Positions 5,300-12,381 of a stretch of DNA of 15,121 nt are shown here, piece by piece. The stretch is taken from NCBI GenBank assembly GCA_963169055.1, contig CAUJFU010000184.1:1-15121 (forward strand), given 5' to 3'. This stretch comes from Myxococcota bacterium (lineage in GTDB: Bacteria > Myxococcota_C > UBA6777). Each line of letters opens with the position of its first letter. The stretch's first letter is position 1. Both the position numbers and the translations under genes were made by a program. A model generated the notes under the pieces. It saw nothing but the letters and a program-made list of their open reading frames with translations. It did not search any database and had not been told where the DNA came from.

Positions 5300-7786
5300 T
5301 CAGGTGGGGTCGTTGGGGCGTTTTTCTTCGATGGATTGGAGGGTACGTTCGAGTTCATCGATCAGTTGGGCAGAAGCGATGGCGTCGTTTTGCTCGCCTG
5401 CGATCTCCATCTGGCGTCCGATCTCGGTGATCTGATCGAAGCCATAACTGGAACCCGATCCTTTGAGTTTGTGGCCGATGTGTCGGATCTCTTGGAGATC
5501 GTTGGCGTGTAGGGCCTCGCGCAACCGCTCGACGCGCTGGTGAAGATTGACGATATAGCGTTGGAGCAGAGCATCGAATTGAGCGGTGAGACTGGCTTTG
5601 GAGGGAGAGGGCGGAGCATTGCCTTGACGGGTCATGATCTGGCGTCCTTTCCAGAGTTCTTGGAGGGTTTGGAGAAGGTCTTGCTTTTGGAGAGGCCGAA
5701 GCAGCCACGCGTCATGGTGCTGTTGGAGCAGGGTGTGTTGCGAGGAGGACGGAGGTTGTGGGAGGAGGGCGACCGTGTGCAAGGGGTGTGGGTGTTCTTG
5801 GGCGCGGTGGAGGGTCTGCAATTTGGCGCTTAGTTCCCATGTTTCTGTGTTGGGGATCGGCGGGCAAAGAAAGACGAGATCGTAGGTTTGTTGGGAGAAG
5901 CGGTAGAGTGCTTTGGCGGAGTCTGCGGCGATATCGGGCGAGATCTCGATGGATTGGAGAGCGTGGCGGGTGAGGGCGGCGCTTTCGGGATTTGGGTCGA
6001 TGATCAGGGTGCGTGCTTGTTTGAGGGGGCGGAGATAGTCGGGTGGGGGGATGAGATCGAGATCGGCGGTGGATACGGAAGAATGAGGGGGTAGGATGTG
6101 AGTGGAGAGATCGACATGGGTGGCGTGGGCGGTGGGACGGGCGAGATGGATCGGAAGACAGAGATTTAAGAGGAAGTGCGCTCCTTGTTGGGGATGGCTT
6201 TCAAAAGTGAGTTGCCCACCCATCGCTTGGCTGAGCCGTTGTGCGAGGGCGAGGGAAAGACCGCTGTGTGGGGGAGATTCGGCGGGGTGATAACGCAAGA
6301 AGATCTGGGCGGCTTGTTCGGGATGGAGTCCGGGGCTGGTATCGCGCAGGGAAAAGCGCAGCCAATCGGGGGCTTGGGGGAGGGGTTCGATCCAGAGGAC
6401 GACTTCACCGTGTGTGGTCCATGCGATGGAGGTTTGGAGTAGGGCGCTCAAGATCCGCGTGAGTTGGAGCGGATCGCCTTTTCGATGGAGGTCTGTGTGG
6501 GGAGCGCAAGCGTATTGAAGGAAGATGCCGCGTGTTGCGGCGATTTCGCGTAAGGGAGCAAACAGTTCGGACAGGACTTGTTCAAGAGAGAAGGCGTGCT
6601 GGTGAAAAAGGGCTTCTTTGTTTTCGATCGCACTGATCGCGAAAAGATCGCTCAGGTGGGTTTGGAGGGCTTGTTGCGTGCGTTGGAGTTCGAGAAGAAG
6701 CGCACGCTGCCAAGAGTTGAGCTGCGTGACGTTGAGTTTGTGGAGTAGGTCGTATTGTTGGTCAAGAGCGAGCAGAAGATCAGGCTGCATTTGACCGATG
6801 AAGCCCCATGCTTCGGAGCTTTGGTTGGACCATGCAGAAAGAGGTAGGGCGCGTTTTTCTGTGTGGTTGGGGCTTTTTTGGAGGATCGGCAGGATCGTGT
6901 GAAGTTGGGGAGCCGAAGGATGGGGCGAAGCCGCTGGCTGCGAAGGAGGCGAAGCGGCGAAGGGATGGGCATTTGGAGAGGTGGAGGGGTAGCCAGAAGC
7001 CGCCAAGAAGCCTTGCGCAGGAGAGCGAGGCCAAGCGGAAGGAGCCAGATCTTCGTAGGATATCTCGCCAAAAGAGGGTTGTAGGGCGGGGCGCGGAGAG
7101 GCAAGGAATGCTGCGTGGGGAGGAGGGTTGTGGAGCGGATGGGGATCTTCGAGGGTTTCGGCTTGATGGTGTGCCGCACGTGGCTCGTAAGCGGCGGTGG
7201 TTGGGCGGTTCGCGGTATGCGGATCGCGGACAGCGGTGGTTGGGCGAGGTGTGGTGTGTGGTTCGTGGGGGGCGGTGGTTGGGCGAGGTGTGGAATGCGG
7301 ATCGTGGGGGAGATCGCCTCCTGTGGGGCTGCGCAAAAGGCGCTGGAATTTGTCTTGTTGGGAATGGGCGATGAAACGAAGCAACGGCTCACGAAGAGAC
7401 GGATCTTGCTGGAGTTTGGAGAGTTCTTGAACAGGCAAGCGCAGCAGTTCGCTTTGTGTGGAAGCGATGGCGGTTTCGCGCCCGGGTTCTTCCATCAACA
7501 GCGCGCCTTCTCCGAAGATCTCGCCTGTTTGATGGAGGTGAAAAAAGATCTTGTTTTTGCTTTGGAGGCGAACGCTGCCTTTGAGCAAAAGATAGACGTA
7601 ATCGTTGTAGGTTCCTTCGGAGAGGAGTTCAAAACCTTCGGGTACACGGACAGCATGACCGAGGGAAGCGAGTTGTTCCATAAAGAGGTCAGGATAAGAG
7701 CGCAGACGAGGGGCTTGACGAAGAGTCGAGAAGAGTTGAAGGGAGTGAGTGTTGGATATCGTGGCCTTCACTTGCTTGTCCTGCAT
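5300..7786 (-). CDS. CRP-like sensor / degenerate hybrid histidine kinase with intact HPt domain
   Basis: This 828-residue cytoplasmic protein has no visible membrane segment. Domains in order: a cNMP-binding (CRP/FNR-like) domain at about 32-125, with the phosphate-cassette signature FGEGALLMEEPGR (91-103) keeping the conserved Glu and Arg; a long Pro/His/Ala-rich linker (about 155-325) containing a 13-residue repeat; a HisKA-like region (about 327-405); a HATPase-like domain (about 405-548); a receiver-like domain (592-712); and an HPt domain (about 735-822). The kinase H-box position that should be His is Pro335 (FIGQMQPDLL), and the N-box lacks its Asn residues (RILSALLQTSIAW). The G1 box reads DTSPG. 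In the receiver the phospho-acceptor Asp is Cys641, DD is DP (597-598) and the Lys is Arg697. The HPt motif IGHKLKGSG keeps His772. It therefore probably acts as a sensor and phosphotransfer partner rather than an autokinase. ATG at 7786 was preferred to 7939 because the cNMP domain follows closely; the SD is weak (AGAGAA). Confidence 0.85.
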   Translation of the reverse strand: MQDKQVKATISNTHSLQLFSTLRQAPRLRSYPDLFMEQLASLGHAVRVPEGFELLSEGTYNDYVYLLLKGSVRLQSKNKIFFHLHQTGEIFGEGALLMEEPGRETAIASTQSELLRLPVQELSKLQQDPSLREPLLRFIAHSQQDKFQRLLRSPTGGDLPHDPHSTPRPTTAPHEPHTTPRPTTAVRDPHTANRPTTAAYEPRAAHHQAETLEDPHPLHNPPPHAAFLASPRPALQPSFGEISYEDLAPSAWPRSPAQGFLAASGYPSTSPNAHPFAASPPSQPAASPHPSAPQLHTILPILQKSPNHTEKRALPLSAWSNQSSEAWGFIGQMQPDLLLALDQQYDLLHKLNVTQLNSWQRALLLELQRTQQALQTHLSDLFAISAIENKEALFHQHAFSLEQVLSELFAPLREIAATRGIFLQYACAPHTDLHRKGDPLQLTRILSALLQTSIAWTTHGEVVLWIEPLPQAPDWLRFSLRDTSPGLHPEQAAQIFLRYHPAESPPHSGLSLALAQRLSQAMGGQLTFESHPQQGAHFLLNLCLPIHLARPTAHATHVDLSTHILPPHSSVSTADLDLIPPPDYLRPLKQARTLIIDPNPESAALTRHALQSIEISPDIAADSAKALYRFSQQTYDLVFLCPPIPNTETWELSAKLQTLHRAQEHPHPLHTVALLPQPPSSSQHTLLQQHHDAWLLRPLQKQDLLQTLQELWKGRQIMTRQGNAPPSPSKASLTAQFDALLQRYIVNLHQRVERLREALHANDLQEIRHIGHKLKGSGSSYGFDQITEIGRQMEIAGEQNDAIASAQLIDELERTLQSIEEKRPNDPT
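7162..7317. repeat. 39-bp tandem repeat inside the kinase linker
   Basis: Three clear units of 39 bp lie at 7201-7239, 7240-7278 and 7279-7317, with a more degenerate fourth at 7162-7200. Each begins near TTGGGCG on the plus strand. On the coding strand each gives 13 residues of the form DPHTTPRPTTA, at about residues 160-205 of the protein. The period is a multiple of three, so copy number can vary without breaking the frame. Confidence 0.85.
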
Positions 7787-7817
7787 GTTGTTTCTCTGAT
7801 GTGGGCCATACGTTTGC

Positions 7818-7837
7818 GCGAAGAAGCGATGCTTCGC
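7818..7837. promoter_or_regulatory. Inverted repeat GCGAAG-N8-CTTCGC in the divergent region
   Basis: Perfect 6-bp arms with an 8-nt spacer, located 32 bp upstream of the phosphorelay gene start. It could be an operator or part of a transcript hairpin; no known regulator consensus is recognised. Confidence 0.45.
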
Positions 7838-7844
7838 AGCGTGG

Positions 7845-7857
7845 TGGAGGTATCTCC
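7845..7857. promoter_or_regulatory. Near-palindrome TGGAGGTATCTCC in the divergent region
   Basis: It differs by one base from the perfect palindrome TGGAGATATCTCCA found upstream of the repeat-protein gene at 14599-14612, allowing for the flanking base. Both are intergenic and close to gene starts, so a shared operator is possible. Confidence 0.35.
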
Positions 7858-7898
7858 TTGTATTGGGAACCCGAAACACGTTGTTTGTCAAGCATGCG

Positions 7899-7918
7899 CG
7901 CAAGGGGGGTTCCTTGCG
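7899..7918. promoter_or_regulatory. Inverted repeat CGCAAGG-N6-CCTTGCG
   Basis: Perfect 7-bp arms around a 6-nt spacer (GGGGTT), between the divergent phosphorelay and response-regulator genes. No T-tract follows on either strand, so a terminator is unlikely and an operator is more plausible. Confidence 0.45.
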
Positions 7919-7921
7919 AAA

Positions 7922-7941
7922 CTTTGGTGCGTGTGCCAAAG
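7922..7941. promoter_or_regulatory. Inverted repeat CTTTGG-N8-CCAAAG
   Basis: Perfect 6-bp arms with an 8-nt spacer, four bases after the previous inverted repeat and about 100 bp before the response-regulator start. It has the same arm and spacer geometry as the 7818-7837 repeat but a different sequence. Confidence 0.45.
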
Positions 7942-8039
7942 AAGCCGATCTTGTGCGTGTTGAGTGTTGTCGTGGGTGTGCGTGCTTGCTGTACCAAGGC
8001 GCGCACTGCTCTAAGCGAGAATTTGAAAGAAGGCTGACG

Positions 8040-9455
8040 ATGGGTAAAGAAAAAGACGCGAGGTTGTTGCATCCGTTGGTGTATGTGGTGGATGACGACG
8101 AGGATATGCGGGGGATCTTGCGTTTGTGGCTAGAAGAAGCGGGATATCAGGTCGAAGAATTCGAGAACGCTCGGTATATGTTCGAGGGGATGCGAGAGTT
8201 GCGCCCGCAGACGGTAGTGATGGATCTGATGATGCCTGTGATGGGGGGGCTCGAAGCCCTCCAAGAGATGCGAGCGATGGGGTTTTGGGTGCCTGTGATC
8301 ATCTTGACGGCCTCGGATACAGCTCGTGATGCGCTCCAAGCGATCAAACTGGGTGCTTACGATTATCTTGTGAAGCCGGTCGAGCGCGATCGTTTGGTGG
8401 CGAGTATGCGCAACGCCGTCGAGCGTTATGCCCTCCAAGCCAAGGTCGAAGAGTTAGAGGCCGCAGTTCAGGAGCGATACGAATTTCAGAACATCATCGG
8501 CGCTTCGGAGTCGATGGAACAAGTCTTTCAGGATGTGCGCAAAGTCGCACCCAGTTCGATCTCGGTGTATGTTCACGGTGAATCGGGCACGGGGAAAGAA
8601 TTGATCGCCAACGCGATCCACCATGCTGGACCAAGGCGGGTACATCCGTTTGTGGCGCTCAACTGTGCCGCTATCCCAGAAACCTTGTTAGAAAGCGAGT
8701 TGTTTGGGCACGAAAAGGGCGCATTTACGGGGGCGCACACCACGCGCAAAGGTTGCTTTGAGCGCGCAGACGGCGGGACGTTGTTTCTCGATGAGATCGG
8801 AGAGATGAGCTTTTTAAGCCAAGCCAAGCTACTGCGCGTTTTGCAGGAGCAGTCTTTAATCCGCGTGGGCGGAACGCGGCTGATCCAAGTCGATGTGCGG
8901 GTGATCTGTGCTTCCAATCGAAACCTTGAAACCATGGTTCAAGAAGGCGCATTTCGTGAAGATCTATATTATCGACTTGCCGGATATACCGTCTATTTGC
9001 CCTCTTTGCGAGAGCGCAAAGATGATATCCCACTGCTGATCCAGTATTTCACCAAGAAGTTTCAGCACGAATCCGAACGGCAGATCCAAGGATTTTCCGA
9101 ACAAGCGATGGAAGCGTTGCTCGGCTACCATTGGCCGGGCAACGTGCGCGAACTCGCCAACGTCGTCAATAGCGCTGTCGTCTCTACCGATCACGAATGG
9201 ATTCCCCTCGAAGCACTTCCCAAACGGCTATTTCGTACACAACAAGCCCGCCTCGCCGTTCGTGGCGATGTCACCGACTCGATCATCCCTCTCGAAGAGT
9301 TGGAAAAACAAGCCATCCTCAACGCCTTGCGCCTCACCAAAGGCAGCGTTGAACACGCCGCCCGCAAGCTCCGTATCGGACGCGCTACCTTGTACCGCAA
9401 ACTCGCCAAATACAAAGATGTCGAAGTTAAGAACTTTAAAGCCCCCATCGAGTGA
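8040..9455 (+). CDS. Sigma-54-dependent response regulator (receiver - AAA+ - Fis HTH, NtrC family)
   Basis: This 471-residue protein is an NtrC-type transcription activator. The receiver domain (about 13-128) has VVDDDED (acid pocket), phospho-acceptor Asp62 in VMDLMMP, Thr90 and Lys112 in LVKPV, so it looks fully phosphorylatable. The AAA+ domain (about 150-395) has Walker A GESGTGKE (180-187), the sigma-54 contact loop GAFTGA (227-232), Walker B GGTLFLDEIG (245-254) and WPGNVREL (365-372). The C-terminus has a Fis-type HTH in AARKLRIGRATLYRKL (440-455). ATG at 8040 follows AGAAGG by about 6 nt; the upstream extension of the frame lacks homology. It is divergent from the CRP/HPt protein, whose intact HPt could phosphorylate Asp62; this partnership is inferred from proximity. 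I did not find a convincing -24/-12 promoter in the window, so its targets are unknown. The GC skew of the coding strand flips to C-rich in roughly its last 350 bp. Confidence 0.95.
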   Translation: MGKEKDARLLHPLVYVVDDDEDMRGILRLWLEEAGYQVEEFENARYMFEGMRELRPQTVVMDLMMPVMGGLEALQEMRAMGFWVPVIILTASDTARDALQAIKLGAYDYLVKPVERDRLVASMRNAVERYALQAKVEELEAAVQERYEFQNIIGASESMEQVFQDVRKVAPSSISVYVHGESGTGKELIANAIHHAGPRRVHPFVALNCAAIPETLLESELFGHEKGAFTGAHTTRKGCFERADGGTLFLDEIGEMSFLSQAKLLRVLQEQSLIRVGGTRLIQVDVRVICASNRNLETMVQEGAFREDLYYRLAGYTVYLPSLRERKDDIPLLIQYFTKKFQHESERQIQGFSEQAMEALLGYHWPGNVRELANVVNSAVVSTDHEWIPLEALPKRLFRTQQARLAVRGDVTDSIIPLEELEKQAILNALRLTKGSVEHAARKLRIGRATLYRKLAKYKDVEVKNFKAPIE

Positions 9456-9482
9456 TCCGTCGGTAGGTTGCGCGGTTGGGTG

Positions 9483-9566
9483 GGTTTGTTTTTGTGGGGC
9501 GTAGGTTTGTTTTTGTGGGGCGTAGGTTTGTTTTTGTGGGGCGTAGGTTTGTTTTTGTGGGGCGCT
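9483..9566. repeat. 21-bp tandem repeat, four copies
   Basis: Units start at 9483, 9504, 9525 and 9546, each beginning GGTTTGTTTTTGTGGGGCG. The first three end in TA and are identical; the fourth ends in CT, where it merges with the hairpin of the dispersed repeat. The array starts 27 bp after the response-regulator stop. There are no spacers between units, so it is not a CRISPR array. Confidence 0.93.
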
Positions 9567-9573
9567 GCCCCAC
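9557..9573 (+). other. Perfect hairpin GTGGGGC-GCT-GCCCCAC
   Basis: A 7-bp GC-rich stem with a 3-nt loop, followed at 9579-9598 by a second stem-loop with CAAGGG/CCCTTG arms. Neither is followed by a T-run on the plus strand, so they are better read as part of the dispersed repeat than as a classical terminator, although they could still stall transcription leaving the response-regulator gene. Confidence 0.6.
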
Positions 9574-9672
9574 GCCCCGCAAGGGACTGTCGCCCCTTGA
9601 CCCCGTATCGGCGGAGCGGATAGACGTTTTTCAAACCAACAATCCTGCCGCTTGAACGTCTGCGAACACGGG
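9557..9672 (+). repeat. Dispersed intergenic repeat, copy B (full, 116 nt)
   Basis: It starts GTGGGGCG, has CCCCGC at offset 18, CTTGACCCCGT at about offset 39, and then the 47-nt module from 9626 (GTTTTTCAAACCAAC ... GCTTGAA ... GAACACGGG). The same words at the same spacing, give or take one base, occur on the minus strand at 10977-10861. A run of six T follows at 9673. It sits between the response regulator and the ATPase remnant. Confidence 0.75.
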
Positions 9673-9727
9673 TTTTTTGTTTGCGGCATGAACCAGATGA
9701 TACTTTTTGGAGAGCGTAGAGTTCAAA

Positions 9728-10195
9728 ATGTACGTTGGTCGTGAAGGAGGAGAGGACTTGATCATCCGAGATAAGTCGCAGCACACCCCACAGCGAATCG
9801 CAGAGGTCTCGATCGAGGGCTTTCGCAGCTTAAAGTGCGTTGAAAAGCTGCAACTTCCGCAATTAACTGTGCTGATTGGCGCGAATGGTGTCGGAAAATC
9901 CAGCTTTATTCGATTCTTTGAGATGTTAGGTTGGATGCTGCGTTCCCGAAACTTGCAAGAATTTATCTTGCGCAAGGGCGGTGGTGACGACCCATTTTTT
10001 ATGGTGGATTGTTTCGATCTGGAGAATGTGATCATCGTCGAGGCCAAAGACGGCGCGACGATGTTGCGAAATCTGCCGACGGAACAGTACCAACATTGGT
10101 TGGATGACGACTCTCTGTTGTCGGAGATTACGAAGGCAGTGTCCTCAATTCGATGCGTGGTTGGCACGACTCCAAGGATGGGAGGATTAACCTAG
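9728..10195 (+). pseudogene. AAA family ATPase remnant, N-terminal and C-terminal ends joined by internal deletion
   Basis: The frame is open but much shorter than the roughly 350-400 residues of this RecF/OLD-like AAA ATPase group. The first part, IAEVSIEGFRSLKCVEKLQLPQLT followed by Walker A GANGVGKSSFIRFF, then SRNLQEFILRKGGGDD, is the normal N-terminus. Directly after it comes FMVDCFDLENVIIVEAKDGAT and RNLPTEQYQHWLDDDSL. From memory of the family, that is the extreme C-terminus, normally just after the TQSP motif. The Walker B, signature and H-loop regions are missing, so ATP hydrolysis is unlikely. Two starts are possible: ATG at 9728 with a distant GGAGAG, or TTG at 9758 preceded at 7 nt by a very strong AAGGAGG; the latter may be the real one. 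The last dozen or so residues (VVGTTPRMGGLT) do not look like the family. Such genes are often in defence or accessory regions. Confidence 0.72.
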
Positions 10196-10231
10196 CGTCG
10201 GTCGCCCCTTTAACATGCCTTGGGCAAAAGA

Positions 10232-10564
10232 CTAGCGCTTTTTGACGCCAAGCAACTCGACTTCAAAGATCAAGGTAGCGTTGCCGGGGATGACACCACC
10301 TGCACCGCGTGCGCCGTAGCCGAGTTCGGGTGGGATGGTGAGTTTGCGTTTTCCGCCGACTTTCATGCCTGCGACGCCTTGGTCCCAGCCTTTGATCACT
10401 TGGCTTGCACCCAACTCAAAGGAAAAGGCGCTGTTTCGGTCAAGGGAGGAATCGAACTTGGTTCCGTTGGTCAACCATCCCGTATAATGGACGCTTACGC
10501 TCATGCCTGCTTTGGCTTCTTCGCCTGTGCCGATTTGAAGCTCTTGGATTTGAAGGTTTGCCAT
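10232..10564 (-). CDS. FKBP-type peptidyl-prolyl cis-trans isomerase
   Basis: This 110-residue protein is a minimal single-domain FKBP of the FKBP12 type, which speeds cis-trans isomerisation of X-Pro bonds during folding. All hallmark pocket residues can be aligned one position later than in human FKBP12: Tyr27 in VHYTGWL, Phe37 and Asp38 in KFDSS, Val56-Ile57 and Trp60 in [10 protein letters not shown], Tyr83 in LGYGARG, and Phe100 in LIFEVELL. There is no signal peptide, so it is cytoplasmic. ATG at 10564 follows AAGGA by about 9 nt. It is convergent with the ATPase remnant (36 bp between the stops) and divergent from the thiolase gene. No operon partner is visible. Confidence 0.96.
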   Translation of the reverse strand: MANLQIQELQIGTGEEAKAGMSVSVHYTGWLTNGTKFDSSLDRNSAFSFELGASQVIKGWDQGVAGMKVGGKRKLTIPPELGYGARGAGGVIPGNATLIFEVELLGVKKR

Positions 10565-10818
10565 GATCTGTGATCCTTGTCTTGTGGGTGTGAGGGTTTG
10601 TGAGGTGTCGATGAGGACGGAACTCCCGTCAGGATAGAAGACGCCACCCGACGTCGAGCCACCGCCTCACAACGCGGCGCACCCTACCACAGACAGCGCG
10701 TTCTGCCAACCCGTTTTCTGCGCGGATGAATCCTGCTCTGCTATCCGCCGTTTGCGATCGCGAGATCCTGCCGCCCCAAACCGCCATCCCACAACGCGAG
10801 ACCCCACCCACCCAAACT

Positions 10819-10902
10819 CCCGTGCTCGCGCTCTGTCAAGCGGAGCCGTCGTCTGTTTGTCCCGTGCTCGCGCTCTGTCAAGCGGAGCCGTCGTCTGTTT
10901 GA
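10819..10902. repeat. 42-bp tandem duplication within the dispersed repeat
   Basis: Two consecutive units starting CCCGTGCTCGCGCTCTGTCA at 10819 and 10861 are practically identical. Each contains the CAAGCGGAGCCGTCGTCTGT segment, which is the reverse of the GCTTGA half of the dispersed 47-nt module. The near-identity points to a recent duplication. Confidence 0.9.
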
Positions 10903-10977
10903 AAAACACCTGCTCACGCCGTCAACACGGGGTCAAGAGGGCTTCGCCAAGCAGCGGGGTGTGGTACCTCGCCCCAC
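10861..10977 (-). repeat. Dispersed intergenic repeat, copy C (full, 117 nt, inverted)
   Basis: Read on the minus strand from 10977 it gives GTGGGGCG, CCCCGC at offset 18, CTTGACCCCGT at about offset 40, then at 10907 GTTTTTCAAAC, CCGCTTGA and GAGCACGGG. The order and spacing are the same as copy B at 9557-9672. The unit is followed by an extra copy of its last 42 bp rather than by a T-tract. Confidence 0.75.
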
Positions 10978-11165
10978 AAAACCATCCAACAAGAAAAAAA
11001 CCAGACACCAGACTTGTTGAGAAACGGTGAAGCGTGCAAGATGTCACGCGCAGCAGAGCCATGACCTCCTGTTGTAAGATGCGGAGGGAGGGTGTCTTGC
11101 TTGCCTAGGGGCCTGCTTGCTTTGGAGCGGGTAGGTGTTGTGTGTGAACGAAGAGGAGTGTGAGC

Positions 11166-12371
11166 ATGGGAGAAGCGTACATTTACGATGTGGTGCGAAC
11201 GCCTAGAGGGAAGGGCAAAAACAACGGGGCTCTTTATACGATGCGTCCTGTGGATCTGGTGGTGACGGTGTTGAAGGCGTTGCAAGCGCGTCAGGGGTTG
11301 GACACTCGGGAAGTGGAAGATGTGGTGATGGGTTGCGTGACGCAAACAGGAGAGCAAGGAAGTTGTATTGCCCGAGCAGCGGCGTTGGAAGCAGGTTTTC
11401 ATCAGGTGGCTGCGGGAGTGACGCTGAATCGCTTTTGTGGCTCGGGTTTGGAGGCGGTGCATTATGCGGTGGGACAGATCGCAGCGGGATTTGTGGATCT
11501 GATGATCGCGGGTGGCGTGGAAAGTATGTCTCGTGTTCCGATGGGTTCGGATGGTGGGGCGATGTGGGACGCGACCAACCAATGGCGCGTGGGAACGGTG
11601 CCGCAGGGAGTGGCGGCGGATCTGCTGGCGACGTTGCGGGGATTTTCGCGTGAAGATGTGGATCAGTTTGCGTTTCGCAGTCAAAAGCGTGCGGTCGAAG
11701 CAATCGAAAAGGGCTGTTTTCAACGCGGTATCGTGGCGGTGCGCGATCAAAACGGCGAAGTCGTGTTGGCGCGTGATGAGTTCCCCCGCCCAGACGCGAC
11801 GTTTGAAGGGCTGTCGGCCTTGCGGCCTGCGTTTCAGATGATGGGCGAGCAGTTTGGTTTGGACACCATCACCAAGCGCAAATACCCGCACATCGAGCGG
11901 ATCGATCATATCCATACGGCAGGCAATTCGTCGGGCATCGTGGATGGCGCGGCAGCGGTGTTGTTGGCGAGCAAAGAAAAAGGAGCCGCGTTGGGTCTCA
12001 AACCTCGCGCACGTATCCGCGCAGCGGCGGTGGTGGGGGATGAGCCGATCTTGATGTTGGATGGGCCGATTCCGGCCACGCGCAAGGCGCTCAAAAAAGC
12101 GGGGATGGATATCCGAGATATCGATCTGATCGAAGTCAACGAAGCCTTTGCAGCCGTTCCATTGGCCTTTATGCAAGCTTTTGGTGTCTCGCCTGAGATC
12201 GTCAATCCGCTTGGCGGCGCGATCGCATTGGGCCATCCATTGGGTGCGACAGGAGCGATGTTGTTGGGGACGGTGTTGGATGCTTTGGAAGATCGGGACC
12301 AGACGACGGGACTTGTGACTGCCTGCATTGCGGGTGGGATGGGCATCGCAACGATTATCGAGCGCGTGTGA
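11166..12371 (+). CDS. Acetyl-CoA acyltransferase (thiolase, FadA/FadI type)
   Basis: This 401-residue thiolase cleaves 3-ketoacyl-CoA with CoA to acetyl-CoA and a shortened acyl-CoA, the last step of each beta-oxidation round. Catalytic residues are all present: acyl-accepting Cys91 in LNRFCGSGLEA, the NEAFA motif in the C-terminal half, His357 in GHPLGATGA and Cys387 in CIAGGMG. The N-terminus YIYDVVRTPRGKGKNNGAL is typical of the degradative class. ATG at 11166 lies 7 nt after GAGGAG; a GTG two codons upstream is a weaker choice. The stop is 10 bp before the fadJ-like gene, whose ribosome binding site overlaps it, so the two genes form an operon encoding a trifunctional-enzyme-like pair. 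A reverse biosynthetic role cannot be excluded. Confidence 0.95.
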   Translation: MGEAYIYDVVRTPRGKGKNNGALYTMRPVDLVVTVLKALQARQGLDTREVEDVVMGCVTQTGEQGSCIARAAALEAGFHQVAAGVTLNRFCGSGLEAVHYAVGQIAAGFVDLMIAGGVESMSRVPMGSDGGAMWDATNQWRVGTVPQGVAADLLATLRGFSREDVDQFAFRSQKRAVEAIEKGCFQRGIVAVRDQNGEVVLARDEFPRPDATFEGLSALRPAFQMMGEQFGLDTITKRKYPHIERIDHIHTAGNSSGIVDGAAAVLLASKEKGAALGLKPRARIRAAAVVGDEPILMLDGPIPATRKALKKAGMDIRDIDLIEVNEAFAAVPLAFMQAFGVSPEIVNPLGGAIALGHPLGATGAMLLGTVLDALEDRDQTTGLVTACIAGGMGIATIIERV

Positions 12372-12381
12372 GGGAGAACAG

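Larger units (their letters stand above)
10565..11165. other. 601-bp gene-free divergent region between FKBP and thiolase genes
   Basis: No open frame here resembles a protein. The stretch 10570-10818 is C-rich on the plus strand and shows nothing recognisable. The stretch 10819-10977 is the inverted copy of the dispersed repeat with its duplicated module. The stretch 10978-11165 should hold the promoter and leader for the thiolase operon, but I cannot point to a convincing -35/-10 pair. A large ORF on the minus strand enters this region from the right, but it is antisense to the thiolase and fadJ-like genes and is not real. Confidence 0.6.

Noticed and set aside
9483-9566. CRISPR array
   Set aside because: The units are contiguous with no unique spacers.
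9191-9784. Minus-strand open frame with a repeated short peptide (PQKQTYA-like)
   Set aside because: The periodic peptide is only the translation of the 21-bp tandem repeat; the rest is antisense to the response-regulator gene and has no start signal.
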